A DNA stretch of 60,306 nucleotides from Burkholderiales bacterium (lineage in GTDB: Bacteria > Pseudomonadota > Gammaproteobacteria > Burkholderiales > Casimicrobiaceae), in the NCBI GenBank assembly GCA_025352105.1, contig JANXUB010000117.1:1-60306 (forward strand), read 5' to 3'. Below the pieces are notes generated by a model. The model ran no database searches, was not told where the DNA came from, and saw only the letters and a program-made list of their open reading frames with translations. How positions within the stretch are numbered: the stretch's first letter is position 1; the number at the start of each line of letters is the position of its first letter. Made by a program: the position numbers and the translations under genes. Of this stretch, positions 7,676 through 18,136 are shown piece by piece.

Positions 7676-9463
7676 ATGCCGCTTTCGCCTGTCCCCATCC
7701 CCAATCTTGCACAGGAAATCGCCGCGACCGTGCTCGCGGGCTTTGATCGCCATTACGCGCTCTTTCGCGACTGTGGTCGGCGCGCGCGAACAGCATTTGA
7801 GACGGCAGACTGGCATGCGAGCCAAGCGCTCACACGGGAGCGAATCCGCTTCTACGATGATCGCGTGAACGAAACGACCGTAGCGATTGAAGCGAAATTC
7901 GGCGAGGCAGCGCTGACCGAAGGCATCTGGCGATCAACCAAGCTTGCCTTCACCGGGCAATTGCTCGATCACAAGCAACCGGAACTTGCCGAAACCTTCT
8001 TCAATTCCGTGAGCTGCAAGCTTTTGCACCACTCCTATTTCCACAACGAATTTATCTTTTTCCGCCCCGCGATTTCGGTGGAGCTGATTGAGGCTGATCC
8101 GCCGACGTATCGCAGCTACTACCCCGCCGCAGGCGGTCTCGCGGCGAGCTTCGCGCGACTCTTGCGCGATATGAATTGGGCGACACCGTTTGCCGACGTG
8201 GAACGCGACGCGCGCTGGATCGAGGAAGCCGCGACCGAACATTTGGGCGGCGCGTTGCCTGCGGCGCAAGCGAATTTTCAGTTGCAGGTGCTGGGCAGCC
8301 CTTTCTACCGAAACAAGGCGGCCTACATTGTCGGGAAGGTAGTGAACGGTCATCATGAGTATCCCTTTGCGCTGCCGGTTTTGCACGACGCCGACTGCAA
8401 ACTGTTTGTCGACACCGTGGTGCTCGATCCCGCCCGGATCAGTCAACTATTCAGCCTGAATCGGGCGTATTTTCTGGTCGATATGGAAGTACCCTCGGCC
8501 TACGTCCAGTTCCTGCGCTCGATCATGCCGGGCAAGCCGAAAAGCGAGCTCTACACGATGCTCGGTTTGCAGAAGCAGGGCAAGACGATGTTCTATCGTG
8601 ACCTGATCGCGCATCTGCGCCACTCGAACGATCAGTTCGTCGTTGCGCCGGGCATTCGCGGTCTGGTGATGGCCGTGTTCACCATGCCGTCGTACCCGTA
8701 TGTGTTCAAAATTATCAAGGACAAAATCGCGCCACCGAAGGAAGTGGATCGTCCAACCGTGATGAAAAAGTATCTGCTTGTGAAGCAGCATGACCGCGTG
8801 GGTCGCATGGCCGATACGCTCGAATTTTCGAACGTTGCGCTGCCACGAGATCGCTTCGACCCAACGTTGATCGCAGAGTTAAAGGATCTCGCCGGTTCGG
8901 TGATTCTTGAAGAAGGCGACGAAATAATTCTCAAGCATCTCTACATCGAACGCCGCATGGAGCCGCTAAATCTCTATCTTGACCGCGTCGACGAAGTGCG
9001 CGCTGACGCGGCGATTGCCGAGTACGGCAACGCCATTCGCGAACTGGCAGCAGCGAACATTTTTCCCGGCGACATGCTCTACAAAAATTTTGGCGTCACG
9101 CGCTACGACCGCGTTGTTTTCTACGACTACGACGAGATTGAATACTTAACCGATTGCAACTTTCGCGACATCCCGCCCGCGCCGAGTTACGAGGCGGAGA
9201 TGGCGAGCGAGCCGTGGTATTCGGTCGGCCGAATGGACGTTTTCCCGGAAGAGTTCGGCAGTTATTTGTTATCCATTCCTCGCGTCCGAAAGGCGTTTGT
9301 GAAACACCATAGCGCGCTGCTCAAGGCTGAATTTTGGCGCGAGCGGCAGACCCGCATTCGCGCTGGAATACTCGATGACTTCTATCCGTATCCGCTGGCT
9401 GCGCGCTTTATAAATCGTTTCGCGCAACCCGCACATCCGGAGCAAACGCTAGGGTCCGGTTAG
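7676..9463 (+). CDS. aceK: Isocitrate dehydrogenase kinase/phosphatase
   Basis: AceK phosphorylates and dephosphorylates the dimeric Icd, steering isocitrate between the TCA cycle and the glyoxylate shunt. The 595-residue protein matches family length and shows AceK segments such as HHSYFHNEFIFFRP, the kinase-like VFKIIKDKIAPPKE and the catalytic-loop region GDMLYKNFGVTRYDRVVFYDYDE. The frame reaches back to a TTG at 7670, but the ATG at 7676 (MPLSPVPIP) is the likelier start. No aceA or aceB is in the window, so here aceK sits beside its substrate gene rather than in an aceBAK operon. Icd and aceK share an 87-bp divergent promoter region. Confidence 0.96.
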   Translation: MPLSPVPIPNLAQEIAATVLAGFDRHYALFRDCGRRARTAFETADWHASQALTRERIRFYDDRVNETTVAIEAKFGEAALTEGIWRSTKLAFTGQLLDHKQPELAETFFNSVSCKLLHHSYFHNEFIFFRPAISVELIEADPPTYRSYYPAAGGLAASFARLLRDMNWATPFADVERDARWIEEAATEHLGGALPAAQANFQLQVLGSPFYRNKAAYIVGKVVNGHHEYPFALPVLHDADCKLFVDTVVLDPARISQLFSLNRAYFLVDMEVPSAYVQFLRSIMPGKPKSELYTMLGLQKQGKTMFYRDLIAHLRHSNDQFVVAPGIRGLVMAVFTMPSYPYVFKIIKDKIAPPKEVDRPTVMKKYLLVKQHDRVGRMADTLEFSNVALPRDRFDPTLIAELKDLAGSVILEEGDEIILKHLYIERRMEPLNLYLDRVDEVRADAAIAEYGNAIRELAAANIFPGDMLYKNFGVTRYDRVVFYDYDEIEYLTDCNFRDIPPAPSYEAEMASEPWYSVGRMDVFPEEFGSYLLSIPRVRKAFVKHHSALLKAEFWRERQTRIRAGILDDFYPYPLAARFINRFAQPAHPEQTLGSG

Positions 9464-9496
9464 AGGCAGAGCACAGTGGGCGCTCGAAAACTGGAC

Positions 9497-9616
9497 AACA
9501 CCTTTGTGTTTAATCGCTTGTTTTGTTGGGGCTAGACAGCGTTTTAAGCGAAAGTCGACTAATGCCTTTTTTCGCATCTATCCCCAGTGGCAATTGGGCT
9601 GTAGCCAAAAGTAGTA
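9497..9616. repeat. 120-bp imperfect palindrome, copy 1 (AGTCGACT-centred)
   Basis: The centre is AGTCGACT at 9553-9560. TGGGG at 9527 and CCCCA at 9582 are exactly symmetrical about it, with further pairing just inside (TAGA/TCTA). The outer ends are weaker here: AACACCTTT at 9497 and AAAGTAGTA at 9608, against the ATCAGCTTT/AAAGCTGAT seen in copies 3 and 5. It fills most of the 295-bp gap between aceK and the next gene. The core plus TAATGCC is nearly identical to copy 5. Confidence 0.65.
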
Positions 9617-9758
9617 CTTCGCTTTGTGCGCCTGAATTTCGCGCGCATGGTCTTCTTATCGGTTCCACGCTCAGATTTAAGAATATTTAAGGACAAGGAC
9701 GGCGCGCCGCTCCTACACTGACCGTACAGTTTTCATCAACCCACCCTAGGAGATTTTC

Positions 9759-10097
9759 ATGAAACTTAACCTGTCAGCAATCGCCGTCGCCGCAGCACTT
9801 TCCGCAATCGCGGCAACGCCAACGTTCGCCGTTGACTTCGCCTACTTCCAGAAGCAGTCCTGTGACGAGTTGGGCAAGGAAAATGTCGCGCTGGTGAAGG
9901 CAGAATCTGCCATCAACGACGGTAAAAAGACGAAGAGCAGTGAAGCAGCCATCAAAAACACAGTCGGCTTTTTGCTGACGGGATGGCCTTGGTGGTCTAC
10001 AGCAGATCACGGCAACGCCGATGCTCAGCTGGCCGAAATCCGAGCTGATTTGAAGATGGTGAGAGCAGCGCAAAAATCCAACAAGTGCGCGATCTAG
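9759..10097 (+). CDS. Small exported protein, function unknown
   Basis: The 112-residue product has a clear Sec signal peptide (MKLNLSAIAVAAALSAIAAT, cleavage near TFA-VD), leaving a mature protein of about 87 residues. The mature part has two cysteines (QSCDELG near the start, NKCAI at the end) that could form a disulfide, and a WPWW stretch that may contact membrane. The pattern SCDEL...E..LVKAE...GFLLTGWP resembles small exported lipoprotein-like proteins, but I do not recognise a family. AGGAG precedes the ATG at good spacing. It stands alone, between a repeat and a strong hairpin. Confidence 0.8.
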   Translation: MKLNLSAIAVAAALSAIAATPTFAVDFAYFQKQSCDELGKENVALVKAESAINDGKKTKSSEAAIKNTVGFLLTGWPWWSTADHGNADAQLAEIRADLKMVRAAQKSNKCAI

Positions 10098-10142
10098 GCC
10101 GTTAAAGCCAAGCGCGTCCCGGCAGGCACGCGGACGGTTTCC

Positions 10143-10169
10143 GTCTCGCTAGCGATCCGCTAGCGAGAC
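10143..10169. terminator. Perfect 12-bp hairpin between convergent genes
   Basis: GTCTCGCTAGCG and CGCTAGCGAGAC pair perfectly around an ATC loop. GGTTT and AAACC extend the stem further out, interrupted by a small bulge. It lies between the exported-protein gene and the 3' end of the monomeric icd, so it probably terminates both. There is no long U tract. Confidence 0.7.
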
Positions 10170-10182
10170 CGTACAAACCCCG

Positions 10183-12417
10183 CTACGCCGCCGCAGCCAA
10201 TACCGCATTCAGCGTGTGGCTCGGCCGCATCACCGCTTCTACTTTGGCGTCATCAGCTTTGTAGTAGCCGCCGATGTCTACCGGTTTGCCCTGCACTGCC
10301 GAGAGCTCAGCAACGATGGTTTGCTCATTCTCCGTCAGTGCCTTCGCTAACGAAGCAAAGCGCGCGGCGAGCTCCATGTCATCCGTCTGCGCCGCAAGTT
10401 CCTGAGCCCAGTACATAGCCAGATAGAACTGGCTGCCACGATTGTCGAGTTGACCCGTTTTGGGTGATGGATTCTTGTTGTTGTCGAGCAATTTGCCGGT
10501 CGCCGCATCCAGCGTTTTCGCGAGGATCTTTGCGTGAGCGTTTCCGGTCTTGATGCCCAGATCTTCGAGCGAAACAGCAAGCGCAAGAAACTCACCGAGC
10601 GAATCCCAGCGCAGATGATTTTCCTCAACGAGCTGTTGCACATGCTTCGGCGCTGAGCCACCGGCTCCGGTTTCGTACATGCCGCCGCCCGCCATCAGCG
10701 GCACGATGGAGAGCATCTTCGCGCTGGTGCCGAGCTCCATGATTGGGAACAAATCGGTCAAGTAGTCGCGCAGAATGTTGCCGGTCGCGCTGATAGTGTC
10801 GAGGCCTCGCGTCACGCGCTCGAGGGTGTAGCGCATGGCGCGAACCTGGCTCATGATCTGGATGTCGAGGCCTGCGGTGTTGTGCTCGTGCAGATACATC
10901 TTCACCTTGGTGATGACCTGCGCTTCGTGCGGCCGGTACTGGTCCAGCCAGAACACCACCGGCGTACCGGAATTGCGCGCACGGGTGACGGCGAGCTTGA
11001 CCCAGTCGCGAATCGCGGCGTCCTTGACCTGACACATGCGCCAGATGTCGCCCGCTTCCACTTCTTCGCTCATCAGCACTTCGCCGGTGGCCAGATCGGT
11101 AATGTTGGCCACACCGTCCTCGCTGATTTCGAACGTTTTGTCGTGCGAGCCGTATTCTTCGGCCTGCTGGGCCATGAGGCCCACGTTCGGCACTGTGCCC
11201 ATCGTTTTCGGATCGAACGCGCCGTGCCATTTACAGAAGTTGATGATCTCCTGATAAATGCGGGCGAAGGTCGATTCCGGCATCACCGCCTTCACGTCCT
11301 TCAGACGACCATCAGCGCCCCACATCTTGCCGCCGTTACGAATCATGGCGGGCATCGACGCGTCAACGATGACATCGTTTGGCGAATGAAAATTGGTGAT
11401 GCCTTTGGCTGAATCCACCATCGCGAGCTCGGGGCGACCTTCGTGACAGGCGTGCAGGTCGCGCTTGATCTCGTCCTGTTTACTTTGCGGCAACGTAGCA
11501 ATTTTGTCGTACAGATTCACCATGCCGTTGTTGACATTCACGCCCAGCTCATCAAAGAGCTTGCCATGTTTCGCGAAGGCATCTTTGTAAAAAATTCGCA
11601 CGCAGTGACCAAACACGATGGGGTGCGACACCTTCATCATGGTCGCTTTCACATGCAGCGAGAACATGACGCCCGTCTTGTAGGCGTCGTCGATTTCCTT
11701 CTCGTAGAACTCTACCAGCGCCTTCTTGCTCATGAACATGCTGTCGACAATCTCACGGTCGAGCAGCGAGATTTTCTGCTTGAGAACAATCGTCTTTCCG
11801 GATTTGGTGATGAGCTCCATCCGTACATCGCGCACCTTGTCGAGCGTCATCGATTTTTCGCCGTGATAGAAATCGCCGTGATGCATGTGCGAGACATGCG
11901 AGCGCGAGGCCTGGCTCCAGTCCGCCATGCTGTGCGGGTTTTTACGGGCGTAATTCTTGACCGCGAGTGGCGCACGGCGATCCGAATTGCCCTCGCGAAG
12001 CACGGGGTTCACCGCGCTGCCGGTGCATTTGGAATAGCGGATGCGAATCGCTTTTTCCTCGTCGGTTTTCGGATCCTCGGGGTAATCCGGAATCGGGTAG
12101 CCCTTGGCCTGAAGCTCCTTGATGCATGTCATCAACTGCGAAACCGATGCGCTGATGTTTGGCAGCTTGATGATATTGGTCGTAGGCAAAAGTGTGAGCC
12201 TGCCGAGTTCAGCCAGATTGTCGGGCACGCGCTGCGCCTCGCTCAGGTATTCCGGGAATTCGCCGAGCACGCGCGCCGCCACCGAGATGTCGCTCGTTGT
12301 GACGTTGATGCCTGCTGGCGTAGTAAACGCACGAATGATGGGCAAAAACGCGTGGGTCGCCAGCAGCGGGGCCTCATCGGTCAGGGTGTAAATGATGGTC
12401 GGCTGCGGTTTCGTCAT
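10183..12417 (-). CDS. icd2: NADP-dependent isocitrate dehydrogenase, monomeric type
   Basis: This is the large single-subunit isocitrate dehydrogenase (about 740 residues), an enzyme of the same reaction as Icd but a separate family. Recognisable segments are [14 protein letters not shown], the substrate region [31 protein letters not shown] and [12 protein letters not shown]. The start at 12417 ([10 protein letters not shown], 744 residues) is favoured over an upstream in-frame ATG because GGAG lies 6 bases before it. This form has no AceK phosphorylation loop, so it should escape the kinase/phosphatase. It is preceded by a 447-bp divergent intergenic region with an FNR-type site. The symbol icd2 is one usage among several. 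Confidence 0.96.
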   Translation of the reverse strand: MTKPQPTIIYTLTDEAPLLATHAFLPIIRAFTTPAGINVTTSDISVAARVLGEFPEYLSEAQRVPDNLAELGRLTLLPTTNIIKLPNISASVSQLMTCIKELQAKGYPIPDYPEDPKTDEEKAIRIRYSKCTGSAVNPVLREGNSDRRAPLAVKNYARKNPHSMADWSQASRSHVSHMHHGDFYHGEKSMTLDKVRDVRMELITKSGKTIVLKQKISLLDREIVDSMFMSKKALVEFYEKEIDDAYKTGVMFSLHVKATMMKVSHPIVFGHCVRIFYKDAFAKHGKLFDELGVNVNNGMVNLYDKIATLPQSKQDEIKRDLHACHEGRPELAMVDSAKGITNFHSPNDVIVDASMPAMIRNGGKMWGADGRLKDVKAVMPESTFARIYQEIINFCKWHGAFDPKTMGTVPNVGLMAQQAEEYGSHDKTFEISEDGVANITDLATGEVLMSEEVEAGDIWRMCQVKDAAIRDWVKLAVTRARNSGTPVVFWLDQYRPHEAQVITKVKMYLHEHNTAGLDIQIMSQVRAMRYTLERVTRGLDTISATGNILRDYLTDLFPIMELGTSAKMLSIVPLMAGGGMYETGAGGSAPKHVQQLVEENHLRWDSLGEFLALAVSLEDLGIKTGNAHAKILAKTLDAATGKLLDNNKNPSPKTGQLDNRGSQFYLAMYWAQELAAQTDDMELAARFASLAKALTENEQTIVAELSAVQGKPVDIGGYYKADDAKVEAVMRPSHTLNAVLAAAA

Positions 12418-12864
12418 CGGGGGCTCCGGGATTAGGGGTGGATTTGACATCGGCGGCGTCACTTTTAGCGTCGGCGCAGCATGTCCAGGTTCATAGGGCC
12501 GTAGTTTGCCTTAACTTGCTTGCAACGCTCTGACGTCGGGCGCCGGTTTTACGAGCAGCTCAAAGTCAACGGGCGGGTGGCTCGCATGACAGCAGAGGTC
12601 TGGCACGATTTAAGGCTCAGAAAACTCTAGTCTTGCGGCGTTGGCAGAGAATCAAATAAATCAGTTTTATTGATGTAGATCAACCACTTACGGCTCTCGG
12701 GCCCCGGCTTCGACAGTGTTCTCACGACATTGGCATGGGCGCTCGCTTGCTTGCGGGCTGACAACCCTCTACGCTTCGCGCCGCACTGCATTCGATCAGC
12801 GAACCCAGCCGCACTGAAACCCATCGACGACGCCCCCTTTTACCTAGACGGACCCGAGCCTGAT
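12418..12864. promoter_or_regulatory. Long divergent intergenic region
   Basis: This 447-bp region between the monomeric icd (minus) and an OmpA-like lipoprotein (plus) has no credible gene in any frame. An open frame from 12730 runs into the lipoprotein gene, but its first 45 residues are not protein-like. The one clear signal is the FNR-type site at 12670. Confidence 0.55.
12670..12683. promoter_or_regulatory. Perfect FNR/Anr-type box
   Basis: TTGATGTAGATCAA matches the FNR/Anr consensus TTGAT-N4-ATCAA at all ten fixed positions. It lies 253 bp upstream of the monomeric icd start and 182 bp upstream of the lipoprotein start, so it could give oxygen control to either. Which promoter it serves is not evident. 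Confidence 0.6.
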
Positions 12865-13482
12865 ATGAATTTTTCCACTCGCAATAAATTTTCCGTACGC
12901 CGCGTGCTTTTTGCCTTCGCCCCGGCTGCGTTCGCGATCCTCGCAGGTTGTGCCTCCGCGCCGGAGCCAAAACCCGCGGCCGCGCCAGTGGCCACGCGCC
13001 CCGCTGTAGTGCTGCCCATCGCGCAAATTGATCGTGGTGTGCAGATTGTGCTGCCCGACAACGTGTTGTTTCAATCCGGCAAAGCTGACTTGAATGAGTC
13101 TGAGAGCGCCGCCTATCTCGACCGCATCGCTGTCCTGTTGACGACAAAGACGGTCAAGCGAATCGCGGTGGAGGGTCACACCGATAACGTCGGAAATGCC
13201 GCGTTAAATCAGCGTCTTTCCGAACAGCGCGCGGATGCCGTCGCCAATGCGCTGATCTCGCGTGCGGTGCCGTCCGATCGCATCTCGCGGCGCGGACTGT
13301 CGTTCACGCAACCTGCGGCACCAAACGATGTGGATGCTGGCCGTCGCCTCAATCGCCGCACTGAATTGATCGTTTTGGACGAGACCGTCGAGAACATTAC
13401 TCGTGGTGAACCGGCCAACGCGTTTGAAGATGCTGCTGCGCGGGTGAAGGCGGCACTCGAAGCAGCGAAGGGCAAGGGCTAA
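12865..13482 (+). CDS. OmpA-family peptidoglycan-binding lipoprotein
   Basis: The 205-residue precursor starts at ATG 12865 (MNFSTRNKFSVRR), followed by a hydrophobic signal and an LAGC lipobox, so the mature protein is an outer-membrane-type lipoprotein. A Pro/Ala-rich linker leads to an OmpA C-terminal domain: LPDNVLFQSGKADLNESE, the peptidoglycan-binding region VEGHTDNVGNAALNQRLSEQRADAV, and GRRLNRRTELIV with the conserved Asn/Arg residues. It should tether outer membrane to peptidoglycan, as Pal does, but no tol genes are near. The stop overlaps the next ATG (TAATG), so the two genes are translationally coupled. Confidence 0.88.
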   Translation: MNFSTRNKFSVRRVLFAFAPAAFAILAGCASAPEPKPAAAPVATRPAVVLPIAQIDRGVQIVLPDNVLFQSGKADLNESESAAYLDRIAVLLTTKTVKRIAVEGHTDNVGNAALNQRLSEQRADAVANALISRAVPSDRISRRGLSFTQPAAPNDVDAGRRLNRRTELIVLDETVENITRGEPANAFEDAAARVKAALEAAKGKG

Positions 13483-14378
13483 TGAATCGCGCAACCAATT
13501 TCACGCGCCGCGACAGCCTGCGCGCGTTGGCCGCGCTGCCGATTTTTTTATCTGGCTTGTCAGCAGCGCAATCGCCAAAAGCGGGCCGTCCGCGTATCGC
13601 GCTTGTGCTCGGCAGTGGCTCTGCGCGCGGCTTCGCGCACATCGGCGTGATCAAGGCGCTAGAGGCGGCAAAGATCAAGCCCGACCTGATCGTAGGCACC
13701 AGCGCCGGTGCGATGATCGGTGCTTTCTACGCAGCGGGCTTTAGCGGCGCGCAGATGGAGGAGCTGGCGCTCAAGGTCAAGGACATCGACATCGTCGATA
13801 TGCAAAGCGGCGCCAAGCGCGGCATGGTGATGGGTGACACGTTGCAGACGTTCGTGAATCGGGCAACGCGAGATCGCCTGATCGAGCAACTCAACATTCC
13901 CTTCATCGCGGTGGCAACGCAGCTGCGAACGGGCGAAGTGAAGACGTTCCGCAGTGGCGATCTGGGCCTCGCGGTGCGCGCGTCGTGCAGCGTTCCCGGC
14001 GTGTTCATTCCGCCAAAAATTAACGAAATTGATTGTGTCGATGGCGGCCTCGTGAGCCCGGTTCCCGTGCGCATCGCGCGCGATGCGGGTGCCGATTTCG
14101 TGATCGCGGTCGACGTCAGCAGCGGCCCATTGAACACGACACCGGTGGGCATTTACGAGCAAGTGATGCACAGTTTTGACATCATGGGTCGCTCGCTTGC
14201 GAAAATTGAGGCCGAGCAGGCGGACGTGTTGATTCGCCCTGATTTGGCGCGCCTTGCCAGCACTGACTTCAATGCTCGCGCGGCGTTTATCCAGATTGGG
14301 CAAAACGCAGGGACGCGATTCGCGCCGGTGGTTACCGAGAAGCTGGCGCTTTGGCGCGGGGTTCGCAAGACGGGTTAG
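13482..14378 (+). CDS. Patatin-like phospholipase with Tat-like signal (RssA type)
   Basis: The 298-residue protein has an N-terminal TRRDSLRALAALPIF segment that resembles a twin-arginine signal. The patatin fold follows: oxyanion loop GSGSARGFAHIGV, nucleophile GTSAG and catalytic Asp in DGGLVSPVPV. Such proteins are serine lipid acyl hydrolases. The PRIALVLGSGSARG start and the short length resemble the RssA/YchK group, here with an export signal. The ATG overlaps the stop of the OmpA-like lipoprotein gene by one base, suggesting a joint envelope role. Confidence 0.88.
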   Translation: MNRATNFTRRDSLRALAALPIFLSGLSAAQSPKAGRPRIALVLGSGSARGFAHIGVIKALEAAKIKPDLIVGTSAGAMIGAFYAAGFSGAQMEELALKVKDIDIVDMQSGAKRGMVMGDTLQTFVNRATRDRLIEQLNIPFIAVATQLRTGEVKTFRSGDLGLAVRASCSVPGVFIPPKINEIDCVDGGLVSPVPVRIARDAGADFVIAVDVSSGPLNTTPVGIYEQVMHSFDIMGRSLAKIEAEQADVLIRPDLARLASTDFNARAAFIQIGQNAGTRFAPVVTEKLALWRGVRKTG

Positions 14379-14423
14379 TCCGAATAAACTCGCGGAAACC
14401 AGTTCAATTTCCGGGATGCCTCA

Positions 14424-15413
14424 ATGACTCAATCTTCGCTGTCAACTCGTCTGGCGGCTGCGGCAATCGCTGCAGTACTCGCCGTCAACTCAGGCGCCGA
14501 CGTGTACCCGAGCAAAGCAATCGCGCTCCTCGTTGGCTATCCACCCGGCGGCAGCACTGATCTGGTGGCGCGCACGGTCGCACCGAAGCTGGCCGAAGCG
14601 CTCGGTCAGCCGGTGGTGATTGAAAATCTCGGCGGTGCTGGCGGCGCGCTTGCCGCGCAAAAGCTGGTCAATGCAACGCCCGACGGATATACCCTGCTAC
14701 TGGGCGCGAACAACGAAGTCGTGATTGCCAAACTGGTCAACAAAGCCGTGCGCTACGAGCCGCAAAAAGACTTGCTACCGATCGGACTGATCGGCTCGCA
14801 ACCGATGGTTCTGGTCGGTCGCCCGAACCTCGGGCCGAAGACCCCTGAAGAGCTCATCGCCTACGCCAAGCAACCCGGCAATAAGCTCGCTTTCGCTAGT
14901 TCCGGCGTGGGAACGGCGCTGCACGTTGCCGGCGAAATGGTCAATCAGCAGGCTGGTATCAAGATCCTGCATGTCCCCTACAAAGGCGCGGGCGCGATGG
15001 TCAGCGACCTGCTTGGCGGCAACATTGAGCTTGGTGTCTTTGTGCTCTCTTCCGCCCTGCCGCACATCAAAAGCGGCGCAATGCGGGCGTATGGGATCAC
15101 AGAGACCAAACGCAACGCCGTCGCGCCAGACATCCCCGCCTTGAGTGAGACAAAAGCGCTGGAAGGCGTGGACATCAGCTCGTGGTTCGGCTTGTTCGCG
15201 CCCGCCAACACGCCGGAGCCTGTGATGAAGCGCCTGAATTCTGCGCTCGCGCAAGTGCTCGCGTCGGCGGACGTCAAGGCAAAATTGGCCGATGCCGGTG
15301 TGACCCTCATGGCGCAACCTGCGGATCGCGCCACGGCAACGGCGAAGGCGTTTATCGCAGCGGACACCGCGCGCATCGATAAAGTGGTGCGGGCGGCGAA
15401 GATCGATCTGTAG
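14424..15413 (+). CDS. Bug-family tripartite tricarboxylate transporter binding protein
   Basis: This 329-residue periplasmic solute-binding protein begins with a signal peptide (LAAAAIAAVLAVNSGA). It shows the Bug/TctC signature YPSKAIALLVGYPPGGSTDLVAR, then GQPVVIENLGGAGG and NATPDGYTLLLG. The family binds carboxylates and other small acids for TctAB permeases. No tctA or tctB is near, so it is one of the many orphan Bug proteins typical of Burkholderiales. The ligand cannot be predicted. The gene begins 45 bp after the patatin gene. Confidence 0.92.
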   Translation: MTQSSLSTRLAAAAIAAVLAVNSGADVYPSKAIALLVGYPPGGSTDLVARTVAPKLAEALGQPVVIENLGGAGGALAAQKLVNATPDGYTLLLGANNEVVIAKLVNKAVRYEPQKDLLPIGLIGSQPMVLVGRPNLGPKTPEELIAYAKQPGNKLAFASSGVGTALHVAGEMVNQQAGIKILHVPYKGAGAMVSDLLGGNIELGVFVLSSALPHIKSGAMRAYGITETKRNAVAPDIPALSETKALEGVDISSWFGLFAPANTPEPVMKRLNSALAQVLASADVKAKLADAGVTLMAQPADRATATAKAFIAADTARIDKVVRAAKIDL

Positions 15414-15432
15414 CCATTCATCGCGCGGGTAG

Positions 15433-16609
<1,177 letters not shown>

Positions 16610-16618
16610 TGCCAAAAA

Positions 16619-18136
16619 TCACCATAGCGCGGACGCCTTTTGCCGCCGCGCGACCCATGCCTGCATCGCCGTGGCAATCGCGCCGAGATTCGCGCTCAGC
16701 CACTGCGGGCGCAACTGACGGTTGGCCCACCACGCGAGCGCCGGAATTATCGCGGCGTTCACCAGCATGAAGCGCAGCGAACCCATCTCGCGGCTGGCGA
16801 GCTCTGGGATAACCGCCGCAAGCGTCCACCCAAGTGCGCCGCCCATTGCACCAAATCCGATCACCACAAACATCGGCAGCGTCGCAAGCACGCCGGGCTT
16901 CGCCAGAAGTCGCGGCGACGCGCTGATCGTCCAGCACAGCGCGTAAGCCACGCCGTACAACCCCGCTGCATGCATGAGGGGTCTTCCGACCAGCAGCATT
17001 AATTCGTCGCCGGGAACAGTAAACGGCGGGCGCATAAAACTCAGTAGTTCGAGCCACCAGACCGTCACACGGAGCACCAGCCCGAGCGCAACACCCAGCA
17101 GCAGTCGAAACCGCACGTCGCGCACCCACACGCTCATCAGGATGCGCCCGACGTTGCGTCGCTCGGCTCCGAGCGGCAGCAACATGACTTGACCGAGCGG
17201 AATCGGCGCGGGCGTGGCGAGCAGCGCCACCACGAGATACGCAAAGAACCAGCCGCCCACGAACACGTCAAAGACCCCCGGCGCAATAGCGATGTACATC
17301 GCTGTAAAAAATACGGTCAGCACGGTGAACAGAGGGCTCATTTGCGTCGCCAGCAACGCCGTGACCCGTTGGCTTGACCCGCGGCCACCCGCGACGCGTG
17401 CGGCGCGTTGCAATCGACCGCTACGGATGCGCTCGATCAGACTGAGCTGCTGTCGTCGCTCGGACGGGCTAACGCGAGCCACAGCCGCCATGTCGGTGCG
17501 AAGCCAGATGCGGTGTCCGATAACAATGACGATGCAGGCAATGAGCGGCAGCCAGTACCACGTCGAGCTACTCCACTGCATGACACCCCACAAAATCGGC
17601 ACTGTCGCGAAACGCATGGGGGCGCGCAGCCAGCCAAACGTAATTACGATCATGGCAACGACAGTCACTAGGGTAATCAGGGAGAGCAGAAAACCTTGTG
17701 TCGAAACATCAGCCAGCGAAATAACGCTGGATGGTTCATACGGATGCTTGATCGCGACCAGTGCGCGCAAAGCGACAGCGGGCGGCAGGCAAAAGAGCGC
17801 GGTCAGTACAAGACGCGCGTTCATCGCGGCGATCAGAGGCCGAACGTTGGGCGACAGCCGCAGTAGCTTGTGTTGCCGAAACTCGCGTCGCACGACGATG
17901 ATGGCCAGTATCGCGCCGACAAAAGTGGCACCGGCAAACATTCCTGCCGTGCCGGCGACCGTCTCCGCAGCCTGATAAACAGGAATTGAATGCGTTGCAG
18001 CATACGCCAGAGCGCCCCAGCCATAAACCATCGCGGCTGCCCCCATCGCCAGCATCGACCAACCACCCAGAAGCCCCGCCGCGAGTCGCCATAGATTGAT
18101 CTCAGCTTTCACGCGGCTCACGACCTCGCGCTTCAT
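16619..18136 (-). CDS. ABC transporter permease-type membrane protein
   Basis: The 505-residue protein (from ATG 18136, MKREVVSRVKAEI) has roughly ten hydrophobic segments spread along its length and no soluble domain, as in ABC-2-like permeases. Its ATG overlaps the stop of the ABC ATPase gene (ATGA), so the two are translationally coupled. The order GntR(YtrA) regulator, ATPase, permease matches YtrA-type operons, where the transporter often handles envelope stress or peptide antibiotics. The substrate is unknown. An in-frame upstream ATG at 18241 would intrude far into the ATPase gene and is rejected. Confidence 0.82.
   Translation of the reverse strand: MKREVVSRVKAEINLWRLAAGLLGGWSMLAMGAAAMVYGWGALAYAATHSIPVYQAAETVAGTAGMFAGATFVGAILAIIVVRREFRQHKLLRLSPNVRPLIAAMNARLVLTALFCLPPAVALRALVAIKHPYEPSSVISLADVSTQGFLLSLITLVTVVAMIVITFGWLRAPMRFATVPILWGVMQWSSSTWYWLPLIACIVIVIGHRIWLRTDMAAVARVSPSERRQQLSLIERIRSGRLQRAARVAGGRGSSQRVTALLATQMSPLFTVLTVFFTAMYIAIAPGVFDVFVGGWFFAYLVVALLATPAPIPLGQVMLLPLGAERRNVGRILMSVWVRDVRFRLLLGVALGLVLRVTVWWLELLSFMRPPFTVPGDELMLLVGRPLMHAAGLYGVAYALCWTISASPRLLAKPGVLATLPMFVVIGFGAMGGALGWTLAAVIPELASREMGSLRFMLVNAAIIPALAWWANRQLRPQWLSANLGAIATAMQAWVARRQKASALW

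Noticed and set aside
11443..12435. A 330-residue frame opposite the monomeric icd
   Set aside because: It is a shadow of a clear enzyme gene and has no recognisable motif.
12538..12597. A possible sixth palindrome copy around AAAGTCAACG at 12562
   Set aside because: The core is similar but the GGG/CCC blocks and outer arms are not complementary.
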